Below are positions 50,230 to 61,965 of a stretch of DNA of 64,000 nt, piece by piece; position 1 is the first letter of the stretch, and every line of letters begins with the position of its first letter. Location: contig CP084613.1 of the NCBI GenBank assembly GCA_025917655.1, forward strand, positions 2,854,001-2,918,000. Direction: 5' to 3'. The DNA is from Chlorella sorokiniana. Lineage: Eukaryota; Chlorophyta; Trebouxiophyceae; Chlorellales; Chlorellaceae. A program made the translations under genes and the position numbers. A model generated the notes under the pieces. The model saw nothing but the letters and a program-made list of their open reading frames with translations. It was not told the DNA's origin and ran no database searches.

Positions 50230-53200
50230 CTACGCCACAACCAGCTGCCCATTTGCGACTGCGGGCAGCCCCCGCCGCAGGGAGGCGCTGCCGTGTCCCA
50301 CGCTCGTGCTGCCGCTGCTGGCCCCCGCCACCGAATGCCAGGCCGCCAGCGAGGGATTCCTGCCGCGCTCCATGGCCTCCTCTGCGGCTGCTAGCGCTGC
50401 ATCAACCTCAGCAAGGACTTCATCAGCCGTCTTGGCCGCGCTGGCGGCAGGGCCCGCGTTTGCCGCGACGTCAGCATCACCGCCGCCGCCGCCGCCGCCA
50501 ACGAGCCAGGGCAGCGCCAGGCCATGGGCCTGCAGGCTGGCTGGCTGGGTTTCCTCAGCTGCGCTCTCCTGCGATAGTGCGGCCTGCAGGCCAGGGGCAG
50601 GCGGGTGTGGTTGGTGTGCCGCGCGAACGTCGGCGCCAAGCAACAGCCTGAGCCAGCGCATGCGCTCAACAACGCCGGGATGCAACCAGGTCACTGGCAT
50701 CAGCCACCCCAGCATGGGCCTCCCATGCGTCCCAGCCCCCGCACATCAAACCTACCAGCGCCGCGCGGTCGCCATCGCAGAGCGAGATTTGGCGCACGTG
50801 TCGGTACACCGAGCGCAGGCGCTGCGCACGCCCGCTGGCGCCGCTGCCAGCATGGGAGCCGTTGGCGGCATATGCGCCCGTCTGAGGGGCACGGTGGAGG
50901 GGGCACACAAGGAAGAGTCGTGTCAGGTTGCGCTGTGTTTGCGGCGCACCCCACAGCCCAGCATGGCTGCAGCACAAGCCCAAACAAGCTGTGTGACAGG
51001 CCACCAGCTCGCGCGAGCTGCAGCGCTGGTGGAGCGCCCACACCACGGCCCAGCCAGCCAGGGCAACCGCGCACCATGAGGCGCGGCGTGAGGGAGGACA
51101 GGGGCAGCGGCTTGAAGGGCCCCGCCGCACTGCCGCCCTGCTGCTGGAACAGTGGCACACAGGCCAGCGCCGCAGCCAGCGCCGCCTGCTGCGCCGCCGG
51201 GCTGGTGCCGCGGCGCCAGCCTGCCAGGAACTGAGCCGCCGCCTGCTCCTCCTCCTCTGCGAAACGCAGCTGCGCGGCAGGGCCCTGCCAGAAGGCCTGC
51301 TGCTGCCCGCCTGCTTCGCCGCCATCCAGCCCCGCGAGCACCACCCCCTGCGGCGGCACAGCACCCAGCTGCCGCAACACGCCCTCGCACCCCGGCGCTG
51401 CCAGCTGCTGCAGGGCCGGCTGCCCCAGCTGAGCGGCCAGCGCCGCCAGCGCTGAGCCGCACACGCATAGCAGCGCACAGCACTGCGCAGCGCTCAGCTG
51501 GGTGAGGCGCGTGCTGCCTGCCTCCCCCACGCTGCCGCCGCCGGCCTGCAGCACATCCGCCTGCAGGTCTGCCGCCAGGTGCAGCACCTGTGGCAGCACC
51601 GAGGCGGGTGCTGCGCCCAGAATCACACGCACCATGCGGTCCAAGGCCACATACTGCGCGGGACCGCTGTCTGGCAGCGCTGCCGCATGCCACACCGACG
51701 ACAGCAGCGCCACCGCCTGCTGCTCCTTGAGCCCGTCTGCCGCCCCCGCAGCAGCAGCAGCAGCAGGCGGGCGGCCAGCAGGCGTTGCTGTGCTCCCCAC
51801 CCCGCCGCAATGCCCGCCAGCTCGTGGAGCAGCAAGGGGGGAAGCTGCGGGGGCGGCGGAGCCTCGAGATGCCTGCGACGCGGCAGGGGCGCGCGTGAGC
51901 AGGGCCCGCCCAGAGCCTGGCTCAGCGCTCCAGCGGGGCATGGAGCAGGCAGGCAACTTGGGCCTTCCCGGTGCTGACCCCCTCGCCCTCAACCAGGGCT
52001 CCCAACCCACCGACGGCAGCGTGGGCTGTGCCGCCTGCGCCGCCGCCACGCAACACTGCAGCGTGGCGGTGGAGATGGGGGCGGCGCCACGAAGCCTGCC
52101 CACCGTGCCGCTCACAGCCTCCAGCAGCGTCACGCCGTCCTCCACCCGCGCCGCCAGCCGCCCCACCGCCGCCAGCACACGGGCCTGCAGGTCGGCGGGC
52201 GGCGCCGGCGCCGCCCGCGCACAGCCCGGCCAGCAGGCACAGCTGCCAGCTCCAACTCCTGGCCCGCGGGGCTCTGCGGTGCTGACCCCAATGGCGGCCA
52301 AGCCTGCTGAGGCGGCATGTGCGGCGGATCCGCGCCCGGCTCGCCACCCGCTGCGGCCAGCAGCGCGGGCAGCTCCCGCAGCGCCGCCAGCAGCGCGGGC
52401 GCCGCCAGCCCCGCCTCCAGCTGCTCCCCCTCCCCCACCGCCAGCGCCAGCACGGCGGCGCGCTCTTCCGGGGCCAGGGCCTGCGCCGCCGCCCCATGGC
52501 GCAGCAGGGTGGAGAAGAGCAGGTAGCGCTGGTGCTCCTGCTGGCACGCCGCGCGCAGCACCGCCAGGGCCGCCTCCAGCACCGGGCTGCCCAGCCAGCG
52601 GCGCTGCCCGTCCAGGAAGCGCATCACAAACTCCAACACCTTCTTGCCCTCAGCCGCATCCTGCGCCAACAGTCAGAGCACAACAGTCAGCGCCGCCCTT
52701 GCAGGCTCACAAGCACCGAGGGGGCGTGCTGGCAGCGCATCCAACGGCTGGGCCGGCGAGCAAGGCCACACCCCAGCCACTGCCGCGCAGCTGGCTAAAG
52801 GCCCCCCACCCCCCACCCACACCTCAACAAGCCTCAGTCAGCCCCCGGCCCCCGGCCCCACCCACCCGCGTCATGTGAGCCAGCTCCTCAAACACCAGCA
52901 GGGCGGCAATGTCTGGCGGGAGGCGCCCACCGCGGTGCCGATGGAGCCGCGGCCCAGGGCCATGGCGGCAGCCAGCGCCGCATCGCTGCCACCATCCCCC
53001 CGGACCCGCGCTCTGCAGCAGCCCACGGGGGACACATACACGCCCTGCGAGGGACAGGGCAGCACAACCAAGTCACTGCTTCAGTGCAACCATAGCTAAA
53101 AGCGCGCCTTCCATACTCGACTGGTTGCCATGCCAGCCATGGTTTTGAGCCCCCATGCTGTGCATCTAGGCCTGCTCTGCAGCCCCCGCCTCCCACCCCC

Positions 53201-54452
53201 ACCCCCACACCTTTGGCGCACCCCTCCCAGAGGCCTCCACGCACTCCAGCACGGCAAAGGTGATGGTGTGGAGGTGGTAGGAGACGTACGACAGGCGCGC
53301 GCAGAAGCGCAGGTGCTCCAGCAGCCCGCGCAGGCACGCCGCGCGCAGCGCAGCCCAATGCTCGGCGGCGGCCGCCGCACCGCCCGGGGCACTGGGTGCG
53401 GGTGTGGCCGTGGGCAGCGCGTTCTCGCACAGTAGGGGCACGAAGGCCTCCAGCTGGGGCACGTAGTCCGAGGTTTGCTGCAGTCAGGACATGCTGGGGC
53501 CTCTGTACCAGGTGGAGTCGCTACGGCAGCGGGTCGAACCCCCAACACAGCGCTATGTGGCCCCCGCATCCCCACCCCCGCATTCTTACCTGGCACTGTA
53601 AAAAGCGGGTGAGAAGGTCCACTCCCAGCTTGCGCAGCTGGGGATCTGGGTGGCTCAGCAGGAGGCCCACAGCGCTGCCCAGGTGCGGCTCCCGGAAGGA
53701 AAGGGGCGCCCTGGGCCCAGCCACCACGAACCTGGGAACAATGCGTGAGAGTATACGTGGAGTAGGATGGGGATGCATGAGGTTGCAGCACTGGGTGTGG
53801 CAGCGACAAAACAAGCAGCAGCAAGCATGGAGACACGTTGCAATCACGCCAGCAGGACCCAATGGGCGCCACAGTCCCCCCAACAACCTGACATTCACAC
53901 CACCAACCACCACGACTACACCCACAAACCTGCGGCGCTTCACCACCGTGCCCACCACCAGCTCATACGCCAGAAGGTTGCTCTTCTCAGGCTTGCCCTG
54001 GGCCAGCAAATGGGCGTACGTCTCCGCCGCAAGCTTGACGTACCCGTACCGCCCCGCGCCCAGCTCCTTGTGCAGGCGACGTTGCAGCCGTCGGGACACC
54101 TGCCGCGGGCGAGACCGTGTCAACCACGTCATGCAGAAGCACACGCATGCAAAGTCATGTGCCAGAGGGCAGCACGAAGCAGGCGACTGCTGGTCGGTAG
54201 CGCGGAGGGACGTGCATTCAAGGTGCAGGGCAGCCGCTCTTCCACGGCCTGCCCCCGCACCTTTGGAGCTCTGAACTCATTCTTTTCCAGGTACTCTCCC
54301 AGTTTCTTCATCTTGCGCTCAATACTGATGCCGAGGGGCTTATCAAAGGGCGGCTCAACCACCGGAAAGACGTCGGGCACCAGCAAGTTGTACCGCTTGA
54401 CTGGAACCCGAGCCGCCGTGGCCACCCCAAAGCAGTTGCAGCTGCAGTCCAT
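50230..54452 (-). CDS. EFR3: EFR3-like plasma-membrane scaffold protein
   Basis: The first exon reads MDCSCNCFGVATAARVPVKR and YNLLVPDVFPV, then ISIERKMKKLGEYLEKNEFR. The next exon opens SRRLQRRLHKELGAGRYGYV with KLAAETYAHLLAQ. This is the conserved EFR3 opening (human ...RPRYKRLVDNIFP...; plant PVKRYKKLL...IFP... then RCHKELR). Later helical-repeat exons include LRKLGVDLLTRFLQCQ, YVPQLEAFVPLLCEN, ACLRGLLEHLRFCARLSYVS and LEFVMRFLDGQRRWLGSPVL, and the C-terminal part is Ala/Leu-rich with stop at 50230. By family knowledge EFR3 is palmitoylated on N-terminal cysteines and anchors the PI4KIIIalpha complex to the plasma membrane. The cluster of three Cys at positions 3, 5 and 7 fits this. Several frame changes in the middle exons (51000-52600) prevent a full translation, probably run errors. 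Confidence 0.82.
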
Positions 54453-55026
54453 GGCAGCGAGCGCTCAATCGCCGCCGCGTGCCACCGCTGAATGCAGTGG
54501 ATAGCGCTTGTGGCCAACCTGCGCAGACAAAAAGGCGCACGGCATGCGCTGGTGGGACTGGCACCGCGGTGGGGCGGCTTGCAAGCCCACCCTCGGCACG
54601 TGGGTGGCGGATCACTTACCACCGGTCCGCATGCATCACTGTCCATCGTGCAGCCCCTGTCAAAGCCAGGGGCGGCCAACAAGGAAGCCAGCGAAGGTGC
54701 AGGGGCGCTGGGAGCTTACCGATTGATGAGCAAACGATATGGTCCTCACTGTGACTATAAATGTATTCGCAAAGACGGAAGCCGCCGCACAGTGCGGAAG
54801 CGATCGCTAGTGCACAAGTCAAGTGGCCGATCTTGTGCCGCCGGCAGCGAAAGGACATGCAAGCGGAATGAATGTACAGGGTCCAAGTGATCGGAACTGT
54901 TGATGCGTTGATTTCAGGCAAATGCCATGTGGCTCCGCCAGGCCAGCACTGTGGACAGCGCACATTGTCACAAACCCCCAATGCACTGATCGGCCACTGT
55001 CACTCTCAATCACTTAGGATACATTG
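54453..55026. promoter_or_regulatory. Divergent promoter region, EFR3 / small coiled-coil gene
   Basis: The 574 nt lie between divergent starts. A 121-codon reverse ORF (54616-54981) is Cys/His-rich by composition but shows no spaced finger motif and is not supported. AT content rises toward 54720-55020. Confidence 0.4.
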
Positions 55027-55605
55027 ATGGCCGCACGAGCGGCCCAGCGTGTTCTCCGGCGCCTGCACCTCGCGCGCCACGGGGACAGAGCCTCCATAGC
55101 GACAGCAGCAAGCCTACAGGATCGGCTACAAGAGCTGAAACGGGCGATGGTGAGCCCAAGGACTTCTGAGTTGCGGTCATCTGAAGCGCCAGCGCCCTAC
55201 GCTCGACGACTGTGCCGTTGAGCTTGAACAGGAACGCAACGACCAAACGCTCCCCACACTACCTCCTCGGCCGGTTTCCATTCAGACTGATGCGATAGAG
55301 GTGGCAGAGACGGCAGGTCCATCCGCCACGCAGTTGATGTTGGAGACCGACCCGGTGGCGCGCGGCCCCGCGAGCAGTACGAACTTCACTACGCTGAGCT
55401 GGCGCTCGTCTCTCTGCACACAGCCCTGGACATGCAAGAGCAGCTGCGTCAGGCAGTCGGCCGGGAGGAGGCTGCACGGCTCCTGAGGCAGGAGCGGCTT
55501 CACACCCTGGCAGCTGACGTGCTCCTCTGGCGCGACCGCACACAGCAACTGATCTCCCGGGTGCAGCAGCGGCAGGCAGCCAATCAAGTGAGCTGCGATA
55601 CGTGA
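55027..55605 (+). CDS. Small coiled-coil protein, frame interrupted
   Basis: Starts MAARAAQRVLRRLHLARHGD, an Arg/Ala/His-rich, acid-free N-terminus that could be an organelle signal, then LQDRLQELKRAMVSPRTSEL. To continue, the frame must shift near 55190-55200 to reach the acidic VELEQERNDQ and PRPVSIQTDAIEVAETAG, and again near 55365-55372 to reach REQYELHYAELALVSLHTAL, QAVGREEAARLLRQERLHTL and ISRVQQRQAANQ. The two slips are in GCGCC/GGCCCC-type runs like those in known genes of this window. The second half is strongly helical. The stop is at 55603-55605, unless the GTGAG after AANQ is a donor to a further exon. No family is recognised. Confidence 0.45.
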
Positions 55606-55754
55606 GGCAGAAAGTTGTGGTGCACTGCTCTGTCATTCATGAGCTCCCATGCATCGCCCTTCATCATTGCTGCCTCTGCACAGCGCGACACCTCAAATCC
55701 TTGATCAAAGCCTGCCTGCGGCAGCAACTTCCACTGAGCATCTGCAAAGCATGC

Positions 55755-57169
55755 TCAGTATAAGTACGGAAACAGCGCCCTGCGTGCGCGTGGGTAGGCC
55801 TTGAAGCGGGCATGGTACCAGCGGTGCGTCATGCTGGCGGCCAGAGACAGGTTGGACACCTGCACAGCGCAGGCGCCAGGCGCGGCATCGCAATAAATCA
55901 GTTTCGTCAAAGTATGCGCAGTTCTGGTACAGCATGCAGGGCGCCGACCACACCCACAACCGCAGCGCCAAGGAGGCTGCTCACCACCCAAAGGAGCATC
56001 AGCCAAACGGTGGCGCGTTGCCCGCCGTTGCCGCCACCAGCCCAGCGTACAGCACAACCTCCCCCAGGTAATGCGGGCAAGATACCAGCTCAAAGGCGCC
56101 GCCTAACAGCAAGGACCAGCAAGTCGGATGGAAGCAGGCTCCATCAGTATGCAGGCTGGCCAGCAGCCCAGCGCCAGTGGGTCCAGCAGCCAGCGCCACC
56201 CAAACCCTCATGGGTGGCAAGCAACTTCAGGGCGTGGCGGCAGCCCTCACCTCTCGGAATTTTGTAGCCGCCTTTGCTGCCTGCATCTGACAGCCGTGCC
56301 AGCAGCCAGTGGGAGTGCCACTGCAGCAAGTTGCCCGCCATAAACATCGCCGCGCCGGCCAGCTGCACCGGGTCCAGCTGCCCTGCCAGCCACTCCAGCA
56401 AAGGCAGCTTGGTTGATGGCCAGCTGGCAGCAGTGTTGCTCAGCAGCGATGTGCCGTGGACCAGCAGCGCGGGGTATATTGGCGCTGGCAAGACCGACAG
56501 CGACACCAGCAGGTAGTAGCTGCAGCACACAACAAAGCGTCGCTGCACCTGTTGCAAGCGCGAGATCATCAAGCGACGCAACCAATCATTGTCGAGCAAC
56601 TGCATTCCTTCACCCCTGCCAGCAACTCACCTCAAGCCGAACAGGTAAGCAATGCCGTGCATGCGAGCGCTCGGCGGGTACTTCATGAGGCCAAGCGTCT
56701 CGACCAGGCGGCGGGTGAGGTGAAGTTGCAGCAGGCCCAGCGCTAGGATGGAGGTGGCGCGCTGCGCTGCCGGCAGGCTGTCGAATCCTGGCAAGCTAAC
56801 AAGGAGGTATCCAACCACCGCGTTCCAGGAGGCGCCCAGCGCGTAAAAGTGGGCAAACCAGCGCTGCGGCACGGTCCAACTAGACAGCGGGCCCAGCGCT
56901 CGCGGTGGCTTCAAATCCATCAGCTTCCCGCGGCACGCAGACAGCTGCACCGCTGCCCTGCAACACCACATAATCCAGACTCAAAGCCGTTGTGCAGCAC
57001 TGCCAGGTGTGATCAAATGGGCGGGTGCCGCCACAACAGCCGCCACTGTGTCGCACTTGAAGCCTGATGCGCCAGGCACTGGCAGGAGCGCAACGGTGGA
57101 AGCAAAGCTTGCAAGGCTCCAATAAAGCAGGAGGAGTGTCTCTAAATGCTCGCCAAGCAGCGCAACCAT
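55755..57169 (-). CDS. Polyprenol reductase-like (steroid 5-alpha-reductase family)
   Basis: Reduces the alpha-isoprene unit of polyprenol to dolichol in the ER membrane, by family knowledge (SRD5A3/plant PPRD). The first exon (from ATG 57169) is a membrane helix, EHLETLLLLYWSLASFASTV. Then come WFAHFYALGASWNAVVGYLL, LLQLHLTRRLVETLGLMKYP (the family's RR.E motif), AAMFMAGNLLQWHSHWLLA, GAFELVSCPHYLGEVVLYAG (the family PHY.E motif of the NADPH-binding C-terminal domain), two more hydrophobic helices and the end YHARFKAYPRARRALFPYLY, typical of 5-alpha-reductases (YP..R..L.P). The total fits the usual length of about 320 residues with six or seven helices. There are three or four introns. It is divergent from the MRS2-like gene over about 236 nt. 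Confidence 0.87.
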
Positions 57170-57405
57170 CGTGTATTGTCAAAGCCTGCCTGGTAGGCGG
57201 GTGGCAATCTATTGTCAATTGACGCAATGATCTGACCAATGACGTATGAAACACCATGCACTAGGAGCACCAATCTTAAGCTGACGTGTTTTCTCGCGCG
57301 CTCCGCCTCAATTGCCCTGACCGGCACATGGATTGCCTGCGGCCATTCTCCACACTGTATCACGACGCAAATTTCGAAACCATTAGTTTGAGCCAGGGCT
57401 CCGGA

Positions 57406-60380
57406 GATGTCCATCTCCCACGACGAGGGCGAGCACGATGCCGTGCCCCTGTTAGATCGACATTCAGAGGAAGAACAGCGACACCAGGCTTCTAGCGGCT
57501 CAGGGCCCACCAGGGGCTGGCTGTCAGAACAGCTGAAGCGGGTAGGCGGCGGTATGCTTCGAGAGTCACCGTCAGACCACACGGCGGCAGCAGGTGCCCT
57601 GCTTCCGCCAGGTTACCAGAAAGGCAAGCTTGCGATTCGCTCAGTGTCTGGACGTCACAGTGCTCTGCCCTCATCCCGAGCCCGGTAAGCAGGGCAGACT
57701 GGCAAGTTGGGTTGCTGGCGATGGTTGGTGCCTGGCCGCCGGCAGCACTGTTCCGCTGCGCGTGCTTCTTAACTGGCCCCCCAGCATTTTATGCGTGCAG
57801 GCGCAGCACATGGATCATGATAGACCGCGACTCCAAGCGCTCGTTCCTGCACGCCGACAAGCGGTCGCTGATCATTCAGCTAGGGCTCAACATCCCAATT
57901 CGCGACATGCGCCTCCTCGACTTCAACCTCCTCTCCTCCGGTGCGCGGCAGAGGGTTGCACCACTCCAACAAACAGGCGACGTGTGGGGAGGGGGTTGTC
58001 TCAGTGCGGCAGCCAGGCTGGGGCAGAGCGCCGACACCTGCCTCAGCCGGAGACCCCTGTCAGCCTCGCTGCTCCCCTCCCTCCCGGCGTTCAGAAACGG
58101 GCAAGCTGCTGGTGCGTGACAACGCCATCATCCTGTCAATCGAGTACGTGCGCCTCATCATCACCGCCGACAAGGTGCTCATACCACGCGAGGGCTACGA
58201 ACACAACCCGCTCAGGTGGGGCGCAGCTGAGGGCAGTTGAGGGAGGGAGGTCGGGAAGCTGGCGCATCGCCCCCTCAGACGCGGCGGCCGCTGCCTGCAG
58301 CTCGGCGGCAACCCTGTCGCATGCCCGCTGGGCGTGGCGCTGCAACCTCCCGCCAACACCCCTGCGGTTGCCTCCCCTGGGCCCCGCAGCAATCGGTTTG
58401 TGGACGTGCTGGAGGAGGGCGTTGCGGAGTGGGCGCGGCAGCAGCGTGCGGCCACGCAGCCGCTGTCCATGAACGCAGGGCTGCATGGCGAGCTGCACTC
58501 CGGCCAGCACTCTGACTATGAGGACGACCACGCAGGTGGGGGAGGAGGGCCAGGCTGCACTGATGCTGGTGGGCCGGGTGCGGTGCGATGGCCTGCGCCG
58601 TGGTGAAACCTGGGACCTGACCAAGGCCCCCTGCCGACCTGCTGACAGCCCCTTGCTGTGCGTGCCTCATTCCTCTTGTGCTGCCCCCCCCATCTCCTGG
58701 CCCCCCCCTTCTGGCAGGCTCCGCCACCACCACCACCACGACGCCCTGCTGCTTCCCTTTGAGCTGGTGGTGCTGGAGGCCGCGCTGAAGGAGGTGGTCA
58801 ACGCGGCCGGGATGCAGGTCAAGGAGCTGGAGGCGGTGGCGCTGCCCGCCCTGGACGCGCTCACCAAGAGCGTGAGTGCGGGGCAGCAAGGGGCGGGGCT
58901 GCCTGGTCTCTGCAGTGCACGTGCTCGTCGCCGCCTGCTTAACCCGCGCTTTCCGCCCTCGCTTGCTGCCCGTCCCCCTGCTCCCCCAGGTCAGCACAGG
59001 CAACCTGGAGCGCGTGCGCAAGGTGAAGACGCGGCACCAGCGGCTGATGATGCGGTGCGAGACGTTGCGGGACGAGCTGGAGCGCTTCCTGCACGATGAC
59101 GACGACATGGTGAAGATGTGCCTGACGCGCAGGAAGGAGGTGGAGGAGCAGTACAAGGCGGTGGGTGCGCCGGCCTGGGGCCCAGGCGCTGCGCCTGCTG
59201 CGGGCCAACCGCCGTGGCTGATGGCGCTGCATGGGGGCTGGCAGCAGTGGAGTGCATGGCAGCATTGCAGCAAGACTGGTGCCTTGATGCGTTCGACACA
59301 CCTGCCCGCAGGCGGAGCGGGCGGCAGCTGCAGCGCAGGCGGACGGCGAGCTGGCGGGGAGCCAGCGGCTGCCCACCACGCCGCCGCTGCCGGTGGGCAG
59401 CCACCGCACGCGGGTGCTGCTGGGCATGCCCTCCATGGGGCGCAGCGCGGCGTACGTGGCGGGGCTGGGCCAGACAGCGTCGGGGGCAGCCCGCGGGGGG
59501 CCAGGGGCGGCGCAGCAGTGGGAGGGCGTGGCGCACGGTGCGCTGGAGGAGGACCTGACCGAGGACGCTGCGGAGGACGTGGAGAACCTGCTGGAGTCGT
59601 ACTTTGCGCAGGTCGGGGGCCTGTGGGTGTGGGAGTGTGTGTGTATGTGTTTGTGCGTGGGTGGTGGGTGGTTGGGTGGTTGGGGGGCGCGCGTGTGCGG
59701 CGTGCGCTTTTTCTGCAATGCGCTCGCTGACGCGGGCCAGTGGCAAGTGTGAGCTCGCAAGGAGGTGCACCCTTCCTCCACCCCCCCCACAGATCGACGC
59801 GCACTACGACAAGCTGCGCAACGTGGGCGAGTACATCGAGGACACCGAGGAGTACATCAACATCGAGCTGGACGCGGGCGCAACCGCCTCATACGCCTCG
59901 ACATCGTGCTCACCGCGGCCTCCTTTGCGCTGGCGCCCTTCAACCTCATGGCAGGTTTGGCAGGGATGGCCAGGGGTGGTGGGGGTCGGAGGGAGAGTTA
60001 GCGTGTCTGGCAAGCGCCTGCTCGCTCGCTGGCAGGTCCACCATGTGCCAGGTGTGCACTGGTCAGGCTGCGCGCGCGCGCTAGCCCCCCCCATCCCCTC
60101 TCATGCTCCCCCCATCCCCTTCACCCCGGCCCTTTGATGCCAGGCATCTTGGGCGAGAATCTGGTCATCCCGCCCCTCCTCACCGCGAGCGTGAACAAGT
60201 TCTGGGTGGTCAACGCCACAGCGCTGCTGCTGTGAGTTGCAGCGCTGGCCTGCAGTGCCTGCCTGCCGTATGCTGGCCAGTTTGCTGACGCTGTTGTATG
60301 GCTGCCCGCCATGCCCGCCCAGGTGCTCCACCCTCTTCTACTCCATCATGCTCTACATGCGCTGGCGCAAGCTCTTGTAG
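57406..60380 (+). CDS. MRS2/CorA-family magnesium channel with a GEN in place of GMN
   Basis: The N-terminus is acidic and Ser/Gly-rich. Then come STWIMIDRDSKRSFLHADKR with LGLNIPIRDMRLLDFNLLSS (MRS2 RDLRLLD-type block), LVRDNAIILSIEYVRLIITA, the helical stalk PFELVVLEAALKEVVNAAG, LERVRKVKTRHQRLMMRCET, LERFLHDDDDMVKMCLTRRK, a Gly/Ala insert, DVENLLESYFAQ/IDAHYDKL, EYINIELDAG and NRLIRLDIVLTAASFALAP. TM1 ends AGILGENLVIPP where the family has GMN after FG; the codons GGC GAG AAT at 60152-60160 give G-E-N and are not in a homopolymer. TM2 is FWVVNATALLLCSTLFYSIM and the protein ends RWRKLL. The family forms pentameric Mg2+ channels in mitochondria, plastid or vacuole. A G is missing at about 59878-59882. 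Ion selectivity is in doubt because of the changed motif. Confidence 0.88.
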
Positions 60381-60535
60381 CCCGAAGGTCTTTGAGCGCG
60401 AGAACTCATGGTTTGCTGATTTACGCACGCTGCTTGTCCCTGTTTGAACTGAACCACCGGCCATTCCATTCACTTTCATTGTATCCCACCACAGTACGAT
60501 GGTATTTCATTTCGCTAGCTGCCAGTGTCAGACCA

Positions 60536-61281
60536 TTAGTGGTATGCACAAGTCGCAGTGTCAAGTGTCAAGGGAAAGATTGTCATGTCGCAGGGTAGCA
60601 AGGGCGACGTAAGGGCGAAGGGAAGTTCATGCATATCGCATGGAGCTGCACCCATGCCCCATCGTGCCCCAGGCGCCAGCGCTGCTGCTGCTGCTGCTGC
60701 TTGCCCTGCCTGCCTCAGCACCGCCTGAACCAGCAAAGCTGCTGCTGCAGCCCGGACCACCAATTTTGCTGCTGCTGTCTCCCGAGCAAGAGACAGGTCG
60801 CTGGCGCTGCTGCCCCACCTGCTGGGTCCTGCAGAGTCCCAAACCGCCAGCTCCACATCCGCGCGGCTGCTGGTGCTGCTGGACGATGGGTGGCGCGCGT
60901 GCAGGGACGCTGCGTTGTCGTGGTGCGACATGCCGCCGCTGGCCGCCTGCTGCGAGCGCTCAGTGGGGATTGCGGCCTCCATGGCCTCCACAAGCGTGGG
61001 GCCGCCGCCCAGCACCATGGAAGCAAGCTTACGCAGCTGCACCTTCCTGCCCGCCCCCTGCTGCTCTGCTGTGAAGGCGCTGTCCATGCTCATCCTGTCC
61101 GCCTCGATGTCGATAACAATCTCTTGAACCTTGGCCTTGCCCTTCTCCTGCCGCCGCTGCTCCTCCGCTGCCTTGCCCGTCACGACGTCGCCAGGTATGA
61201 TTTCGGCGCCCGCCACATCATAAATGTCCACCCCGCCATTGGTGGCGCTGAAGAGGATTTGTAGGCCACGCTTCAGCTTGG
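60536..61281 (-). CDS. Unrecognised protein, 5' end not found
   Basis: A long open exon, probably entered at an acceptor with a pyrimidine-rich tract (CTTGCCGCAG, exon from 61281), reads AKLKRGLQILFSATNGGVDI then YDVAGAEIIPGDVVTGKAAE, a charged EEQRRQEKGKAKVQEIVIDI and LRKLASMVLGGGPTLVEAME. It becomes Ser/Ala-rich and disordered before the stop at 60536. The first part looks conserved; I do not recognise it. The frame also stays open upstream to about 61370 without a Met, so the start is in an unfound exon. It is convergent with the MRS2-like gene, with 155 nt between stops. Confidence 0.5.
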
Positions 61282-61965
61282 CTGCGGCAAGGGCAGAAGG
61301 TGCGGCGGCATGCGGGTTAGAAGTCGCCCGTCCAACGAGACGTAAGAACTTGCGTGCATTGTCGATAATGGGTACGCCTCATGGCGCACAGTAACTGTGC
61401 AGTGCACGCAAAGTGAAGGTACTGTGTTCACTCAGGGTTCGGCGCGTTTGCGAACTCCGGCTAAACGGGCATCATTGATAAAGGGCATGCATGCGATCGT
61501 CGATGCCGTCCACGGAACGCACCCCCAATTTTACTGGCGGCGCCAGCGCTGGCGGCCTCAGAGCTTCCGACATCCATCATTTGCAGACACCAGGTCTGGT
61601 TCAACACGGCTACAGTTCGACGGCGGGTTCGTGCGTTTAAAGGCATCTCGGGCATCTCACGGCTGTACATGTTAATGCAGGTACACTTTTTGGGCATCAT
61701 GCGTGTGGGACCTAAGTCGCCTCTTTAAGGGGCACTCGTGAAACGCTGATCCAGGATCAGGAGACTGGAACCTCTCACATCAGCCGGTGCTCGCTGTTGT
61801 TTGTTCTTGGTCCCTTGTCGACGGTTTCTTGCCTTTATTCGCCTCCTGATCAGGTGCAGTATCACGCGCACATTGTTCGGGAAACGGAACGCCTGCTCCC
61901 GCGGCGCTGCGCTTTGTAGTTCGGTCCTGACCCATATCTGCCCATTGGGCTCCCCTGGAAGCAGG
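61282..61965. other. Divergent region with probable first exons of two genes
   Basis: The 5' exons of the reverse-strand unknown gene and of the forward PH-domain gene should lie here, but I could not identify either start with confidence. The remaining sequence is AT-richer, with no repeat or other element seen. The reverse ORF at 61725-62051 has no family features. Confidence 0.35.

Noticed and set aside
51502-52878. A 458-codon forward ORF opposite EFR3
   Set aside because: Same reason: antisense shadow rich in Pro/Ala/Ser with no family motif, while the reverse strand carries helical-repeat exons of EFR3.
54616-54981. A 121-codon Cys/His-rich reverse ORF
   Set aside because: The Cys and His are not spaced as in any zinc finger, and it sits in the EFR3/coiled-coil promoter region.
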